Of a stretch of DNA of 64,000 nucleotides, positions 1 to 10,472 are shown piece after piece; positions within the stretch are counted from its first letter, which is position 1; each line of letters opens with the position of its first letter. The DNA is from Didymodactylos carnosus. Its lineage: Eukaryota > Rotifera > Eurotatoria > Philodinida > Philodinidae. The stretch lies in assembly GCA_905250885.1 (NCBI GenBank), contig CAJNOQ010000063.1, positions 1-64,000 of the forward strand. Direction: 5' to 3'. The notes beneath the pieces were generated by a model that was not told the origin of the DNA, did not search any database, and was given only the letters and a program-made list of their open reading frames with translations. The translations under genes were made by a program, and so were the position numbers.

Positions 1-793
1 AGTTGCAACTAGAAAAAATCTAGTAATCACCCAGTTACTAGATTTCCACGGTCGTTACACAGTAGTTGCAATCGAGTAAAAATCTAGTAATCTAGATGAA
101 TCGGGGGATACTAGATTTTTTTTTGACGCTTGGGGCAAGTATATCACTCGAAAGCGTCTTCTTTATTGCTCAATATACTATCATATCTAACGTTCATTTC
201 AGCGGTTGAACAATTTTTTATTATATACAGGTCACTACAAAAACAGCAATAACTACACAGAGATCCATAAGAAAATAAAAATTAAATGTGTATCTTGAGT
301 AAACAGTTAAAGGTTAAAAAATATTATATAGAAAAATAAACAGCAGTTTACTATATAATAAAAATTATTAATTAATTCCCAACAGATATAGCGCGGTAAG
401 AATAAGTTATGTACAATTATGGCAACAAACAGATTTAAGACAATCTAATGATATCTCCTAAGTACATAGTAATCTGACAGATGCAGAATTTCGAAAAAAA
501 AGAAAAAAAAGGGAAAGAATGTACACACTAAAGAAAAATATATACGCATACACCTCTATAAATTAATAATACAAAAATACTCTTATGTTTCTAATTTGTC
601 TGCTGTCGGCGTCCACATCGTTAGCAGCCATCATAAAACCATCATTAATTGGGTGCTTGACGGCGGTAAACCGTGTCAATAAATATAAAGAAAACAATGA
701 GAAAAACATCATATATGAATAGCAGAAAAAAATTAAACTAAACTACATAGAAATAAAAAAAGGAATAGGTAAGCTGTTCACGATTACATCAAT
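1..793. other. Non-coding stretch; window opens inside a short repeat
   Basis: The first 120 bases repeat the word ATCTAGTAATC and its reverse complement several times, in both orientations, which looks like the end of a small inverted-repeat element cut by the window edge. The rest is AT-rich with no convincing reading frame. The last part probably belongs to the 3' untranslated region of the minus-strand gene that follows. Confidence 0.4.
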
Positions 794-1730
794 TTAGTTT
801 TTTATTTTTAATTGTGCTCTTTTCGCTGTTTGACTTCGTTTACGTTTGCTACTTAATTCTTCTGTTGTGACGTTTTCTTGTGATGGTTGCTCTTCTGTAA
901 CCAAAACATTTTGATTATTACCCTCATTCAATTCATATTCATCTGAATGATCTAGAAAGCAAAGGAAATACAAATAATTAGGAACTAGAATAGAGAAATA
1001 TCACTTTTTCTTGCAGTAAAGCGACCTATAGGTAAAAAAACCTTTAATGTAAAGTCTTTTGGATGGAAAAAAATCAGGTAATTTCATATCATCTAAAATA
1101 TAAAAAGGCATTATATAACAAAGATCGAAAAGGTACATGGTAAAATATTGCCTGGCGACTCGCTCTCACGATCACTGGATCAACTCTCCCTGTTTTGTCG
1201 TATAGAACTCTCCCCTATAAAGGCCTCTACGTGCTAAGGTTGGCAAAAACATCTTTTTTTATGTATTATCCTTTAAATACACTTTCTGCCGAACCCGCAT
1301 ATTCAAAGAGGTATTTTCTTATTTACCTAACGAATACGGATGTTTAACGACAGCAGGATCATTATTCTCTTTATTATTTGACGATAAACGATTCGCTGTT
1401 GTTATTTTTCTCGGCTTCGGTGATTTTAACATTGTTTCATCTATATCTTTAACATATTTCGTATATGATGGACTTCTTAATACAGCTAAACAATCAGGAG
1501 TTTATATATGTCTTAGTACATGTATCAATACGTTTAAACGTATCATAATAGTGGTTAATATTTTTGATACCAAATTTAGATAAAGTTAGTCTAAATTCAA
1601 TCTCACTTTGTTCTTCTGATGCTAGACATTTTAAATATGATTTACAAAACTTTCTTTGATTTGCTAAACATTCATCTTTTTCTATTATTAATTTATATTC
1701 TTTTAAGACATTAATAGCAAGTAAGGACAA
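794..1730 (-). CDS. Small four-exon protein with KEN-box-like motif, function unknown
   Basis: Joining exons 1532-1730, 1327-1485, 1042-1092 and 794-951 on the minus strand gives an open 188-residue protein. The first intron is only 46 nt and has a TACTAAG branch-point-like word. The N-terminal 66 residues are helical and charged. Residues about 67-118 hold two Ser-Pro sites (RSPSY, KSPKP) followed by NNKENND, a KEN-box-like degron as found in proteins destroyed by APC/C. The tail is acidic and then ends in a lysine- and arginine-rich stretch that could be a nuclear signal. These features would suit a cell-cycle or mitotic protein, but I do not recognise a family, so that role is inference. 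The third donor (GTTTTT) is weak and is the least certain splice site. Confidence 0.6.
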
Positions 1731-2065
1731 GTTAATTAAGGAACAAGTTGACTAGTGCGCGGAAGAACCAAACAAAAAGAAAGTCTCTATTTATTTTACG
1801 CTCGATTTTTGCTTTCATGTTCATGATTTAAGTTAACGAGATGAGTTTCCTCTCTGAGCGGCTTGAAACGGAACTAACTTTTGATCAAGCGTATTCATGA
1901 GCGTTTAATAATCAAAAGGAAGTATTACGGCGAGCATGAATGAAAAGGAAGTAATATTGATGTATTCTTGATGGCGATCCTAATCGAACACCATCTCTCA
2001 CGTCACAAAATCAAACGTTTACTGCGAACAAACAAATTTAAGTATTCCGTGATCAGATATGATTC

Positions 2066-2145
2066 ATTAGCTATGGCCGAATGGTAGAAAGGTTTCGGAT
2101 TTCCGGCAAGCATCGATGGCAGTGGCTCGTTCAAAAAAGTAGCAG
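2066..2145 (+). other. Degenerate tRNA-like sequence (possible SINE head)
   Basis: TGGCCGAATGG fits the pol III A-box consensus exactly, and GGCTCGTTCAA about 50 nt downstream is a poor B-box. A weak GCTA/TAGC pairing could form the acceptor end, but no proper anticodon stem forms. It is at best a decayed tRNA or a tRNA-derived SINE head. Confidence 0.2.
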
Positions 2146-2269
2146 GATTCATGACTTGTACTAAATGTTTTTACACACAGCAATACCGCCCTAGCCGTGG
2201 TACAAAGCAATTCAAAAATCATTTTAATAAGTGCTTCTATGTCCTTTCATCTCTAATATCAGGCTCAGA

Positions 2270-3040
2270 GTTGTAATCGGTCCGGTCCGGCCGAACCGTT
2301 TGAGTGAGTTGGACCGGCCGGTTTTCACCGGCATATCAAGTGGAAATTAAAAATCGACTTTCTTAGCGCCAGAAGGAATGAGCTCTAACTTTGCAGAAAA
2401 CTTTGTTTATTCTTCTAGAAGGAAAGAGAGAGTGACAATTTTATTTAAAATGTAAATTTTTTCTTTTTATTCTTTCAATTTGTTTTCAAAGACAAAGTCA
2501 TCCCTTAAAAAATATTCCAGTGCGGTACTGGTAAAAATCAGTGCGTACCGGTGCGCATGGCATGCCATCGGTCACTGGCACTGGCTGGCACCGGTGTACA
2601 CCCGTGCCCAGCAAGTGCCAAACCAGTGCTGATTGGCACCCGTGCGCACTAGTGCCGATGTATTTCTGCCGAAAGAGTGCCGCACTCATAATTTATTTAA
2701 TCAATTTAATTAGTTCTTTATTATCGCTGTTTATGCTGAATTTTGTATTAGAGTGCGGTACTGACCAGTACCACATCGACATGCCAAAACTATGCGACAT
2801 TGCCTCGGCACTTCTCTTATGAGAAGGAAAAGATGAAGTCAGAAAGACATTCGAAATATTAGAAGTAGACTAGCGTTAATATAGACAGAAATTGACAAAG
2901 CAAAATGGTGATTGAAAACAAAACTTTGGCACTGGTGCGCACCGCTGCGGGATTTTTACATTCTTTTTGGCACTGGTGTGCATCGGTGCCCAGAAAAAAA
3001 ATTATTCGGCAGCGGTGCGCACCCGTGCACAACCAGTGCC
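2270..3040. repeat. Cluster of GC-rich short palindromic repeats
   Basis: Words of the type GGTCCGGCCG, CACCGGTGCGCA and GGCACTGGTGCGCACC recur many times at 2277-2332, 2522-2660 and 2930-3040, in both orientations, standing out from the AT-rich surroundings. Short reading frames here merely translate the repeat. Confidence 0.6.
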
Positions 3041-3822
3041 GATAAAATATTTTTTTGTAGGAATATTATTTATTGTTTAAAATATCTTAGCAATCGGAAC
3101 ATTGTCACGTATTGGCGTTTATATGCTTTTATCTTTTTTTTTAATGTTAATCTAATGTTTTACTTTCGATATGCCGATACCGTAGCTTCCTAACTCAAAT
3201 TCGTCTTAATTGGCTTTGTTATTTGACATAGTGAATCTCTTCCCAAATTTATTTTCAAATTATTCGTTCAACAAAGCCAGTGCAATTGCCGCTGCGATAT
3301 CGACGTAGTCAGCCCCTTAAATCTTGGTCTGAATAGTCACACAAACGTGCTTCGGTTACATCTAAAAATAAAATAAAGAACTTTAATGACATAAATGACA
3401 CTTGTCTATTTACAGACAGAAACGTCGAGAACCGTGGCGCTAACATGGAAAAGCTCGACCATTAACTTGTGTTAATAAAGATCATTCATTAAAATATGTA
3501 ACGTAAAATACAAATTTTCTCTTGAGCAGGGCAATGCCTAACAGAATACAAGTCCTCCTTATTAGAACAATAGCTAACTGATCTTGTTGTGAACAGTTGT
3601 CTGTTTATACATCAATATTACTTCCCTTTTCATTCATGCTCGCCGTAATTTTATTCAACAACACAATAGACACTTTTAATTATTAAACGCTCATGAATAC
3701 GTTTGAAAATCATTCAGATCTCTAAGTTTGTTTTTGTGAGCATACACCGTTAAACAAGAGTAAGTTGTCACTTGGTCTTTAGTGAAACACATTGTGTCTC
3801 GTTTACTTTAGGACAAAAACAA

Positions 3823-4056
3823 ATGACAATGGCATTAACAGTCACTTGCCTGCTGTTTGTCTTGATGATTTCTTCTCATTTACTTCAAGTTGCTGCGACT
3901 AGAAATATGGACGTTGTTCTTGAAGATCACTCGGCAGGTGAAAAAGCTGATTCACCAGATGCCAAATCGGAATGCTGTGGCTTCTGTTTCCTTGGAAAAA
4001 ATGGAAAATGTGGCTGTACGTGCTGGGGTCCAATAGGTTATTGCTGTGTTTTTTGA
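3823..4056 (+). CDS. Secreted cysteine-rich small peptide precursor
   Basis: The 77-residue product starts with a classic signal peptide (hydrophobic core TVTCLLFVLMISS, about residues 6-18). An acidic spacer of about 25 residues follows. The last 29 residues hold eight cysteines in the order CC-x2-C-x7-C-x-C-x-C-x6-CC, enough for four disulfides. This is the layout of secreted defence or signalling peptides with a signal, propeptide and knotted mature part. The reading frame is intact. An AG acceptor-like site lies just before the chosen ATG (TTTACTTTAG), so a 5' non-coding exon is possible; an in-frame upstream ATG at 3772 would place the hydrophobic segment internally and is less likely. 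I do not recognise a named family. The function (antimicrobial, digestive, signalling or other) cannot be told from sequence. Confidence 0.65.
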   Translation: MTMALTVTCLLFVLMISSHLLQVAATRNMDVVLEDHSAGEKADSPDAKSECCGFCFLGKNGKCGCTCWGPIGYCCVF

Positions 4057-5030
4057 AAACTTTCCAATGATGTCGAGACTCATTTATATCAAAAACTTTT
4101 TGTAATGCATGATCATATATACATTTTCTTCTCAGGCCGAGGCGAACGGATTGCACCACCTTCGCTCGTGCCGAATGATATTTTGTTCTGTTTGTCTTTA
4201 CCTTGGCTTTTGTTTAAATCTTTTCGAAATAAAACTAATGAAACGAGACAGTCTCTGAATTCAGTTCAGCAAAGGATTGCACCTTCGTTTTGTTCCCTTT
4301 TTTTCGCTGTTGTTTGCCTATCCTGAGCCGTCACCGAGGTATCAACACATGTCACGGTTGAGCTCAGTTTGTAAAAATAAATCAAACGATGAAGCAGGCA
4401 CAATGAGGAGACACGACGGTAATTGTCAAATAATATGGGTATTTGTAAAAGACGCTAATATCGACCAACACTCACTAATTCCTCCAAACTGAAAACGCGT
4501 CATGCTATTCGACAGAACTCACCGAGTCCTCTCTACAGGCATCCACTAATAGAACAATGATCGATCAGAACAACGTTGTGTCTGAAGGTAGTTATTTAAC
4601 TTGTCACACAGAACTGATGCATCCCATAGATGTACCCGACAGTGTGATGATACACTCACACCACCAATGTTGCTCACTTCGATGTGTCACTCCCTCTCTT
4701 CTCTCCCGTGCTTTTTATCACTGTTTATCATATCACTTCCTCTCACTTTCCCTCTCTCTCTTACGCCATATCGTCTTGCCTCTATTGATTATATATCATC
4801 TCTCTCTTTCTCTCTTCCGAGTCTACACAGAGAATTGGGGCTCAGCCATTCCACCTCAGTCACAGAATATTAGATTGGCCCTAATAACGAACTGGTCTTA
4901 GCGATAATATCTACGGGTATACATTCTCTGAAAGTTCAAGCGCGAATGTTTTCGCCTCATGACGTTACCTTATTGGTAATACTCATACGCGAACCATAAA
5001 TCATCAACTGCTCTCACATTTATTTTGAGA
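4057..5030. other. Intergenic region, nothing recognised
   Basis: The stretch includes a pyrimidine-rich tract near 4680-4830 (CTCTCTTTCTCTC runs) that opens spurious frames. No conserved protein or structured RNA was recognised. Confidence 0.5.
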
Positions 5031-5453
5031 TTAAATGCCCGTTATGTGTCGAGGGTTTTTTTTTGCATTATTAATATCATGACATTTCAAATACATATTT
5101 ATTAATGAAGTTTGTACTTTAGTATTATTCTTTATATCATCTCTAGTGTTATTCATCATTTTATGTATTTCTTTTCCTTTTTCTAAATTTCCTAAATCAC
5201 TACAAGCACCAATAACTAATAAATAAATGACATAATTTGGTATCAATTTTTGTGTATTAATTCCATCATGAAATAATTTCAATGCTTCTTCATTTTGTCT
5301 ATTTGTTTTATATTTTTTTAATAAGACACCCCATCCTAGTACACTCTTAGTATTGGTTGATGAAGATAAATAACGAACATTCTTGATATTTATTATTGAT
5401 GCAACGAATAAATATTGAGCTTTTGTTTCCAATAATGATAACGTTTTTAACAA
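5031..5453 (-). pseudogene. Truncated plant-type pentatricopeptide repeat (PPR) gene
   Basis: The 140-residue product shows tandem PPR units: about residues 55-80 (WGVLLKKYKTNRQNEEALKL), 85-115 (the NYVIYLLVIGACSDLGNLEK region) and the start of a third (TSLINMYLKCHDINNAKK, residues 116-133). The SLINMY.KCG.I..A pattern is typical of the PLS-class PPR proteins of land plants, which bind organellar RNA. The N-terminus (VRYLSSSTN) resembles a mitochondrial targeting end. The third unit breaks off after NNAKK and the frame ends seven residues later, whereas functional PLS proteins have ten or more units and often E/DYW domains. No continuation was seen nearby. Plant-like PPR/DYW proteins have been reported in bdelloid rotifers, so this is probably a decayed member of that family, though a short expressed protein cannot be excluded. 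Confidence 0.7.
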
Positions 5454-8400
5454 TTGACAGCTGAACAGCTAAAATCGGAAAGCATCATTTTTGTGTATCG
5501 TCAATATTTTCGATGGATAGTAAATCATTAACTATGCCTCAGGTTGTGCTAAGTTATATGAGTAGTATGAAAAAGCTCAGGAATGTTGAATTCAGATCGT
5601 TAGGACTAATCCAACATGTAAGTTCATGACATTTGTCAACTGGAGATGCGCAACAGAAGGTTGGATCTCCACAAAATAATACAAAATAGTCTGAACTGTT
5701 TCCGATAAAAATAAACAAATAATGCAATGTAAGTTTTTGTTATTCATCATTAGGAGATGAGTTTATTTTGGTAATATTTTTGACACTAAGTATATCTTTG
5801 TTCTTTAGAAAAGCTGGTAGTCATTTCTTTATGTACATAGAGTTTTTAATCCAACATGCCTGTTGCTGTTGCTAAACATATGTGGTGGAAGCATGAGGCA
5901 TTAGAGAGCCAAAGTTGCTGTGTACTCGCACTGAATCCTTTGTCTTTGATGTATAATTTCCCTAAAAACATGCCTTTTTTCATTTGAAATAAAGATTGTG
6001 AGGTCCCAAAGGGATCATGGTGTATTAGTTAAATGCATGTGCATGATGACTATCCAAAAAGCAGGTCCTTTTCTTGATTTCTTTCGCTGGTCAGGAAAAA
6101 AACAGATCCTGACCAAGAAAACAGAACAAAGACTTTTTTACTTACAGTTTACTGACCAGTGGTCAGATCAAGCAAACTGGACATTTTCTGGGGCAGTCAG
6201 AAAAGCAAGTCAGATGGCATGGCGAGCTTGCAAGAATTTTTGCAAGTCACGTGACGTGGCTTTGCCATACGCATGGCCACGGCCACGTAACATGTCCTGC
6301 CTGTGGAAAATCTAGCGTGGCCATGGTAAGTTTAGAGCGTGTAAGTTCACCAGGGTTTCCTTCAAGTTGATTCGAAAGAGTTGTTATTTTGTATCTTGAA
6401 GCACTCTACGAGACATGATCCGTACATCTACCAGTTAGATGTTTGTTACTTGTGCTCGAATAGCTTTCAAGTATCTGAAAAGAATATTGAAGTACCGTTG
6501 AAGTAGCTTGAAGTAGCCATGAAGCAGCTGAAGTCACACTTTTGTCCGTTGGGGTTTTGTCATAGTTGAATGATGCGGTTGCATCAGAAGCTAGCTTTGC
6601 GAAAACGGTGCTCGACAGCTGCTGCCATGACGGGTATGCATAGTATCGTGGGAAGGAGCACGTTACCAGTTCTCACCTTCAGATGCCGTCAGACTATGAT
6701 GCGAAAGGCTGAAAATGGTCATCAAACCGGGACCAGTGGGAGCGTGATTCAGTTTTTTTAAACAATCGGGACCGAGATCGGAACTAAGAAAAAGTTACTT
6801 TATCACGCTCTAACTAGCACGCACACGACTGTTGAGTAACTTTCATTTCGTACAACTGCCGATAGGTGGTCCGTTGATGCCGACAGAAAGGAAATAAAAT
6901 CCAACTGCGCTTTAGATACACATATAATTACATATTCAAAGAAATTAAAAAACTCGAGCATTCTAAAGAAACAACCTTCTTAACGGAGGGTGGGAGGCAC
7001 TTCTACTCTGTGTTTTGCTTCGCTCTCTCAAAGAGGTCTTTTAATCCAGACCGAGCGCAGTCATACTTTGCAATGGCAAAGGCAGCTACTTTTGACATGG
7101 AATTTGTTGATGTAAGTGAGGAGAAGCGTTGAAGTTAAAGGTCCATAGAGGAATGCTGACAATGCTTACCATTTTTTTGACGAGGACGTCAGAGGACATC
7201 CGACATGGTGGAAACTAATTCTTAAAGACAGAGCAAACTGATAAAAACTATAATTCCCAAATGTTGTTATTAATAATTAGCGTCATTGATGTATTTAAAT
7301 GAACAAATATACGAACTAAGAGGCCCTCAATATGTCTACACTTTTTTAACAGGTGAGACCAATGATATAGTTTATACTTGTCTAAACTATCTGTGCTGGA
7401 AATGCCTCAGATTCATCAATCGATTGTTCAAATCTACCATATAGCAACGTTTTCTTTTCACTTTTTTTTCTCATCCGTTTTTGCTGGAAATGACAGAGCT
7501 TTCGAAGACGGTGATCATGATTCTGAAATTATTTTTTCTGAAATTATTTAATGAAGATGCAGACTATAAAATATCATGTCTGAACTACATAAATTGTGTT
7601 TAAATAAAGTCATTCAATCGCTTTAACTCACTTATACACTGAATGCAATATAACATACTTGTTTTCTTTGTACTGCATATCAAGCGACTTACAAACCCAC
7701 TACATGATGGAGTCATGGAGAATATCATGGGGAATATATTCTCCATGACTTATATAGGTACCAAAGGAGCAGGAAAGGAGGCAGATCAAAAAACAGCGCA
7801 TTTATTGACTGATCGCTCAACAGCTCACAAATGATTTGATTCATGTTTTGATTCGTGTTTGGGACAATTTGATCACAATTCAAAATAAGCAAATTGTAAA
7901 GCTCATTGACTTACAACAATTTCTCAAGTACATTTATGTATATCTATGCGGCAAATGTTCGTTATAAACGTTGGACTCGTTCGTATCCAAAAGTTTCGGG
8001 AGTATTCGATCGACATGATCATCTGTTTTACAATCTAACAATTGATATAGCTGTATTCTCGACCGAAGAAGGAGTCAGATACGCTTCTATTGATGATATT
8101 CACCGAGCTGAATCAAACTATGAGCATTCAATTATGATCTACGATATGACTAGCAACAATTTGCAACAAACAACAGATACATAAGACTATTTGTAAACAC
8201 CAACACCATTTCATAGACATGTCTTACTCTTAGAGCTTCTCTGCAAAAGTAAAAAAACCTATTTAGGCTATCTCTGCGAAGTGAGCGTGACATTTTATTT
8301 ATCTGATCGCCCTACAGAGATGTAGGGCGACACTGTCTGCGAATTTACCAGTGTCGCATAATTTTAGTGAAATCGAGCTCAGAAATGCAGAAAAACCACT

Positions 8401-9869
8401 AGTTTCCGTAAAAAAACGATTTGGGCGAAAAACGAACAAAAAAACCTGTCCACCGTCCGTCCACATGTATAATCATTTTCAAAAAAGTGCCCATAACCAT
8501 GGACATCCACGGATTCTACAGCAATTGCTCATCTCTGAACTGCACAAGGGTTTTTGCATTGTAAATATGACTTCGAATATGTTACGTACATATTGTAATG
8601 GAATAATACCAGGTATATCGTAAAGATTTATTCGGTTATATAACTGAACCAGAAGTAATATATGATACATACGGTGCAATGAGAAACCTACCACCTGGTC
8701 TGGGAAGCGGTGCTCAGAATTTTAGTTGTTTTTCTTTCCACCTAAAATTTGGAACTAAACTGCTGGAAGAGAACGAAAAATTGTTGTGAAATGAAAACGT
8801 TCTTTTCAAGAAGAAATTAAAATTATAGTCGTATGCGTGCATTGCTGTTTCTGTTTTTGTTGCTGAACAACCACATGTGTGCGATGAACAGAATCCTGAT
8901 TTGTGAAAACAAACAGAGTGACATACAACATTTTGAAATATCGGGCTTTGATCAGTTATTTATGTGAAATCTATGCGATGTTTATAAGAGTCTTACGAAA
9001 AAAGTTGCCGTCTCGTGTGCCTTTCTTATATAAGATTTTTCTAAGATTCTTATAAGTCTTATAAAAAATTATTAAAATCTTTCGTCTAGAGAACTTTATC
9101 AATGAAAATTTTTTATAATATAGAAACCGTATATACTTTGGACTTTTGATGGATAGTATGACTCAGTCCGAACCTTTCCTAAATGCAGAGACTAGTTTCA
9201 GTCTTTTATAACTGGTTTTACAGGATCGAGATTCTTTCTCTGTATTCATGTATTCTTCTTATTCTCTGTCCTTCGTACAGATCTTTACGATATTTTTGTC
9301 TAACGTTACACTAAACTTCGTTACAATTTTATTAAATGCTTTTCTATTCGAAAATTTGTTTTTTACAAAATCACTGACTATAATGATCGCTTAAAACTAT
9401 CTTCATTTAGATCCGTTACGAGTCATGTGAAAAATAGGCAAGGAAATAAGAGTAATAATTATATAATTTTTATATTGCAGTTTGAGGCGTTGATATATGA
9501 CAAAATTTATGTTTCGAATACATTACGGTTATGAACAGTGATAATATTAATATGGTATATATGACTTATATGACTATATAAGAAAACATATGTTTGATAA
9601 AATTTCATCATTACATATTGCTCCGATTCATAGATAAAATAAAATGCTGTTGGCGACAAAGTTTTAAAGGAAAAATACCCATGTATTTATATCTAAAATC
9701 AAAATATATCGTACATATCGCTCTGTGATATTCTTCATTCTGACTGGTGAGTGCATTAGACGAAATTAGATATTGAATTTAAGCATTATTTTTTGTTAAA
9801 TTCTAGTAGTTGTTACTAGTTCAAATATTTTAATACAGTGGAAAAGCTTTGGACATTGAAAATTGATCA
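5454..9869. other. 4.4 kb gene-poor region
   Basis: I found no convincing coding sequence. A short open stretch at about 7074-7113 ends in a good donor (GAT|GTAAGTGAG) and could be an isolated exon, but no partner was found. There are tandem small hairpins at 8308-8355, and a run of TCTTATAAGATTTTTCTAAGA-like words near 9025-9085 that resembles the repeat family at 46.5-50.9 kb. Scattered direct and inverted words near 6050-6320 suggest an old unidentified repeat. Confidence 0.4.
8308..8355 (+). repeat. Two adjacent perfect short hairpins
   Basis: CGCCCTACA-GAGA-TGTAGGGCG is a perfect 9-bp stem with a four-base loop. It overlaps by one base a second stem GACACTG/CAGTGTC with a 13-base loop. 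There is no U-tract after it and no known ribozyme core. Confidence 0.45.
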
Positions 9870-10445
9870 ATGAATTCAGACGATGATTACCGTATGTAGA
9901 AATATTTTCTTGATTTGTTGATGCCTATAATATTTATTACGTTTAGAAAATGTTTTCTTATGGCGTTTTTTGTACACATTCGGTGTTATTGTCGCTGCAG
10001 TTATTACATCCGTCTCTTGTATAGGAATTCTCTATTGTTGGTAAATATTAGACATTTCTTTATTTTCTTAGATAAATGAAGAGTGCATTTCATTTTCAGG
10101 ATGCGGTATGTGGAATGGCAAAATAGCAGGAATGCTATGTTTTACGAAAGTAAAGAAAATGTTAATGATTGTGTTGTCGAATATTATAATGATCCATCGT
10201 ATAACGTTAACACCAACAATAACTATGGCCTTTTTTCGTCCGCCATATATACATTTCAATTCCTCTACAAAGATTTGAAGCAATGTTTTCTTCTCAACAA
10301 TACGTTTAGCTATCAACCAGACAATCAATTCAATTCTTATTCATCACCACCTTACACTGTCGATGTTTCATTTTCAACGTCATTAGATCCTACGGTAACC
10401 ACAGAAAAAATAGACTCAGATTTAAATGAAATAAAACATACATAA
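9870..10445 (+). CDS. Small single-pass membrane protein, function unknown
   Basis: Exons 9870-9891, 9947-10040 and 10100-10445 join in frame to a 153-residue protein with two tiny introns (55 and 59 nt, GTATGT...TTTAG and GTAAAT...TTCAG). Residues 1-7 are acidic (MNSDDDY). Residues about 12-38 form one transmembrane helix (FLYTFGVIVAAVITSVSCIG then ILYCW). The rest is polar, rich in Asn, Tyr and Ser, with no recognised domain. A type I or type III single-pass topology is likely. The nearest neighbour, an EF-hand gene, is convergent with only 27 nt between the stop codons. The three-exon model rests on canonical splice sites and an uninterrupted frame, not on homology. Confidence 0.65.
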
Positions 10446-10472
10446 ATAAATAAATAGTATTTTGTGTCTTAG

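Larger units (their letters stand above)
1885..3706. mobile_element. 1.8 kb segment bounded by long inverted repeats
   Basis: The arm at 1885-1965 reappears in reverse complement at 3607-3706, with shared words such as GCGTATTCATGAGCGTTTAA and CGGCGAGCATGAATGAAAAG. The right arm carries an extra insertion of about 20 nt. The interior has no transposase-like frame but holds dense GC-rich dispersed repeats built on GGTGCGCACCGGTGC. This looks like a non-autonomous terminal-inverted-repeat element. I could not find a clear target-site duplication, so the outer limits and class are uncertain. Confidence 0.55.

Noticed and set aside
2498-3193. Open frames on both strands through the GGTGCGCACC repeats
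   Set aside because: They are by-products of the GC-rich repeats, with His/Cys/Pro-rich translation and no family features.
4557-4901. Frame rich in Leu and Ser, transmembrane-like
   Set aside because: It translates a CTCTCTTT pyrimidine tract; both overlapping plus frames look equally open.
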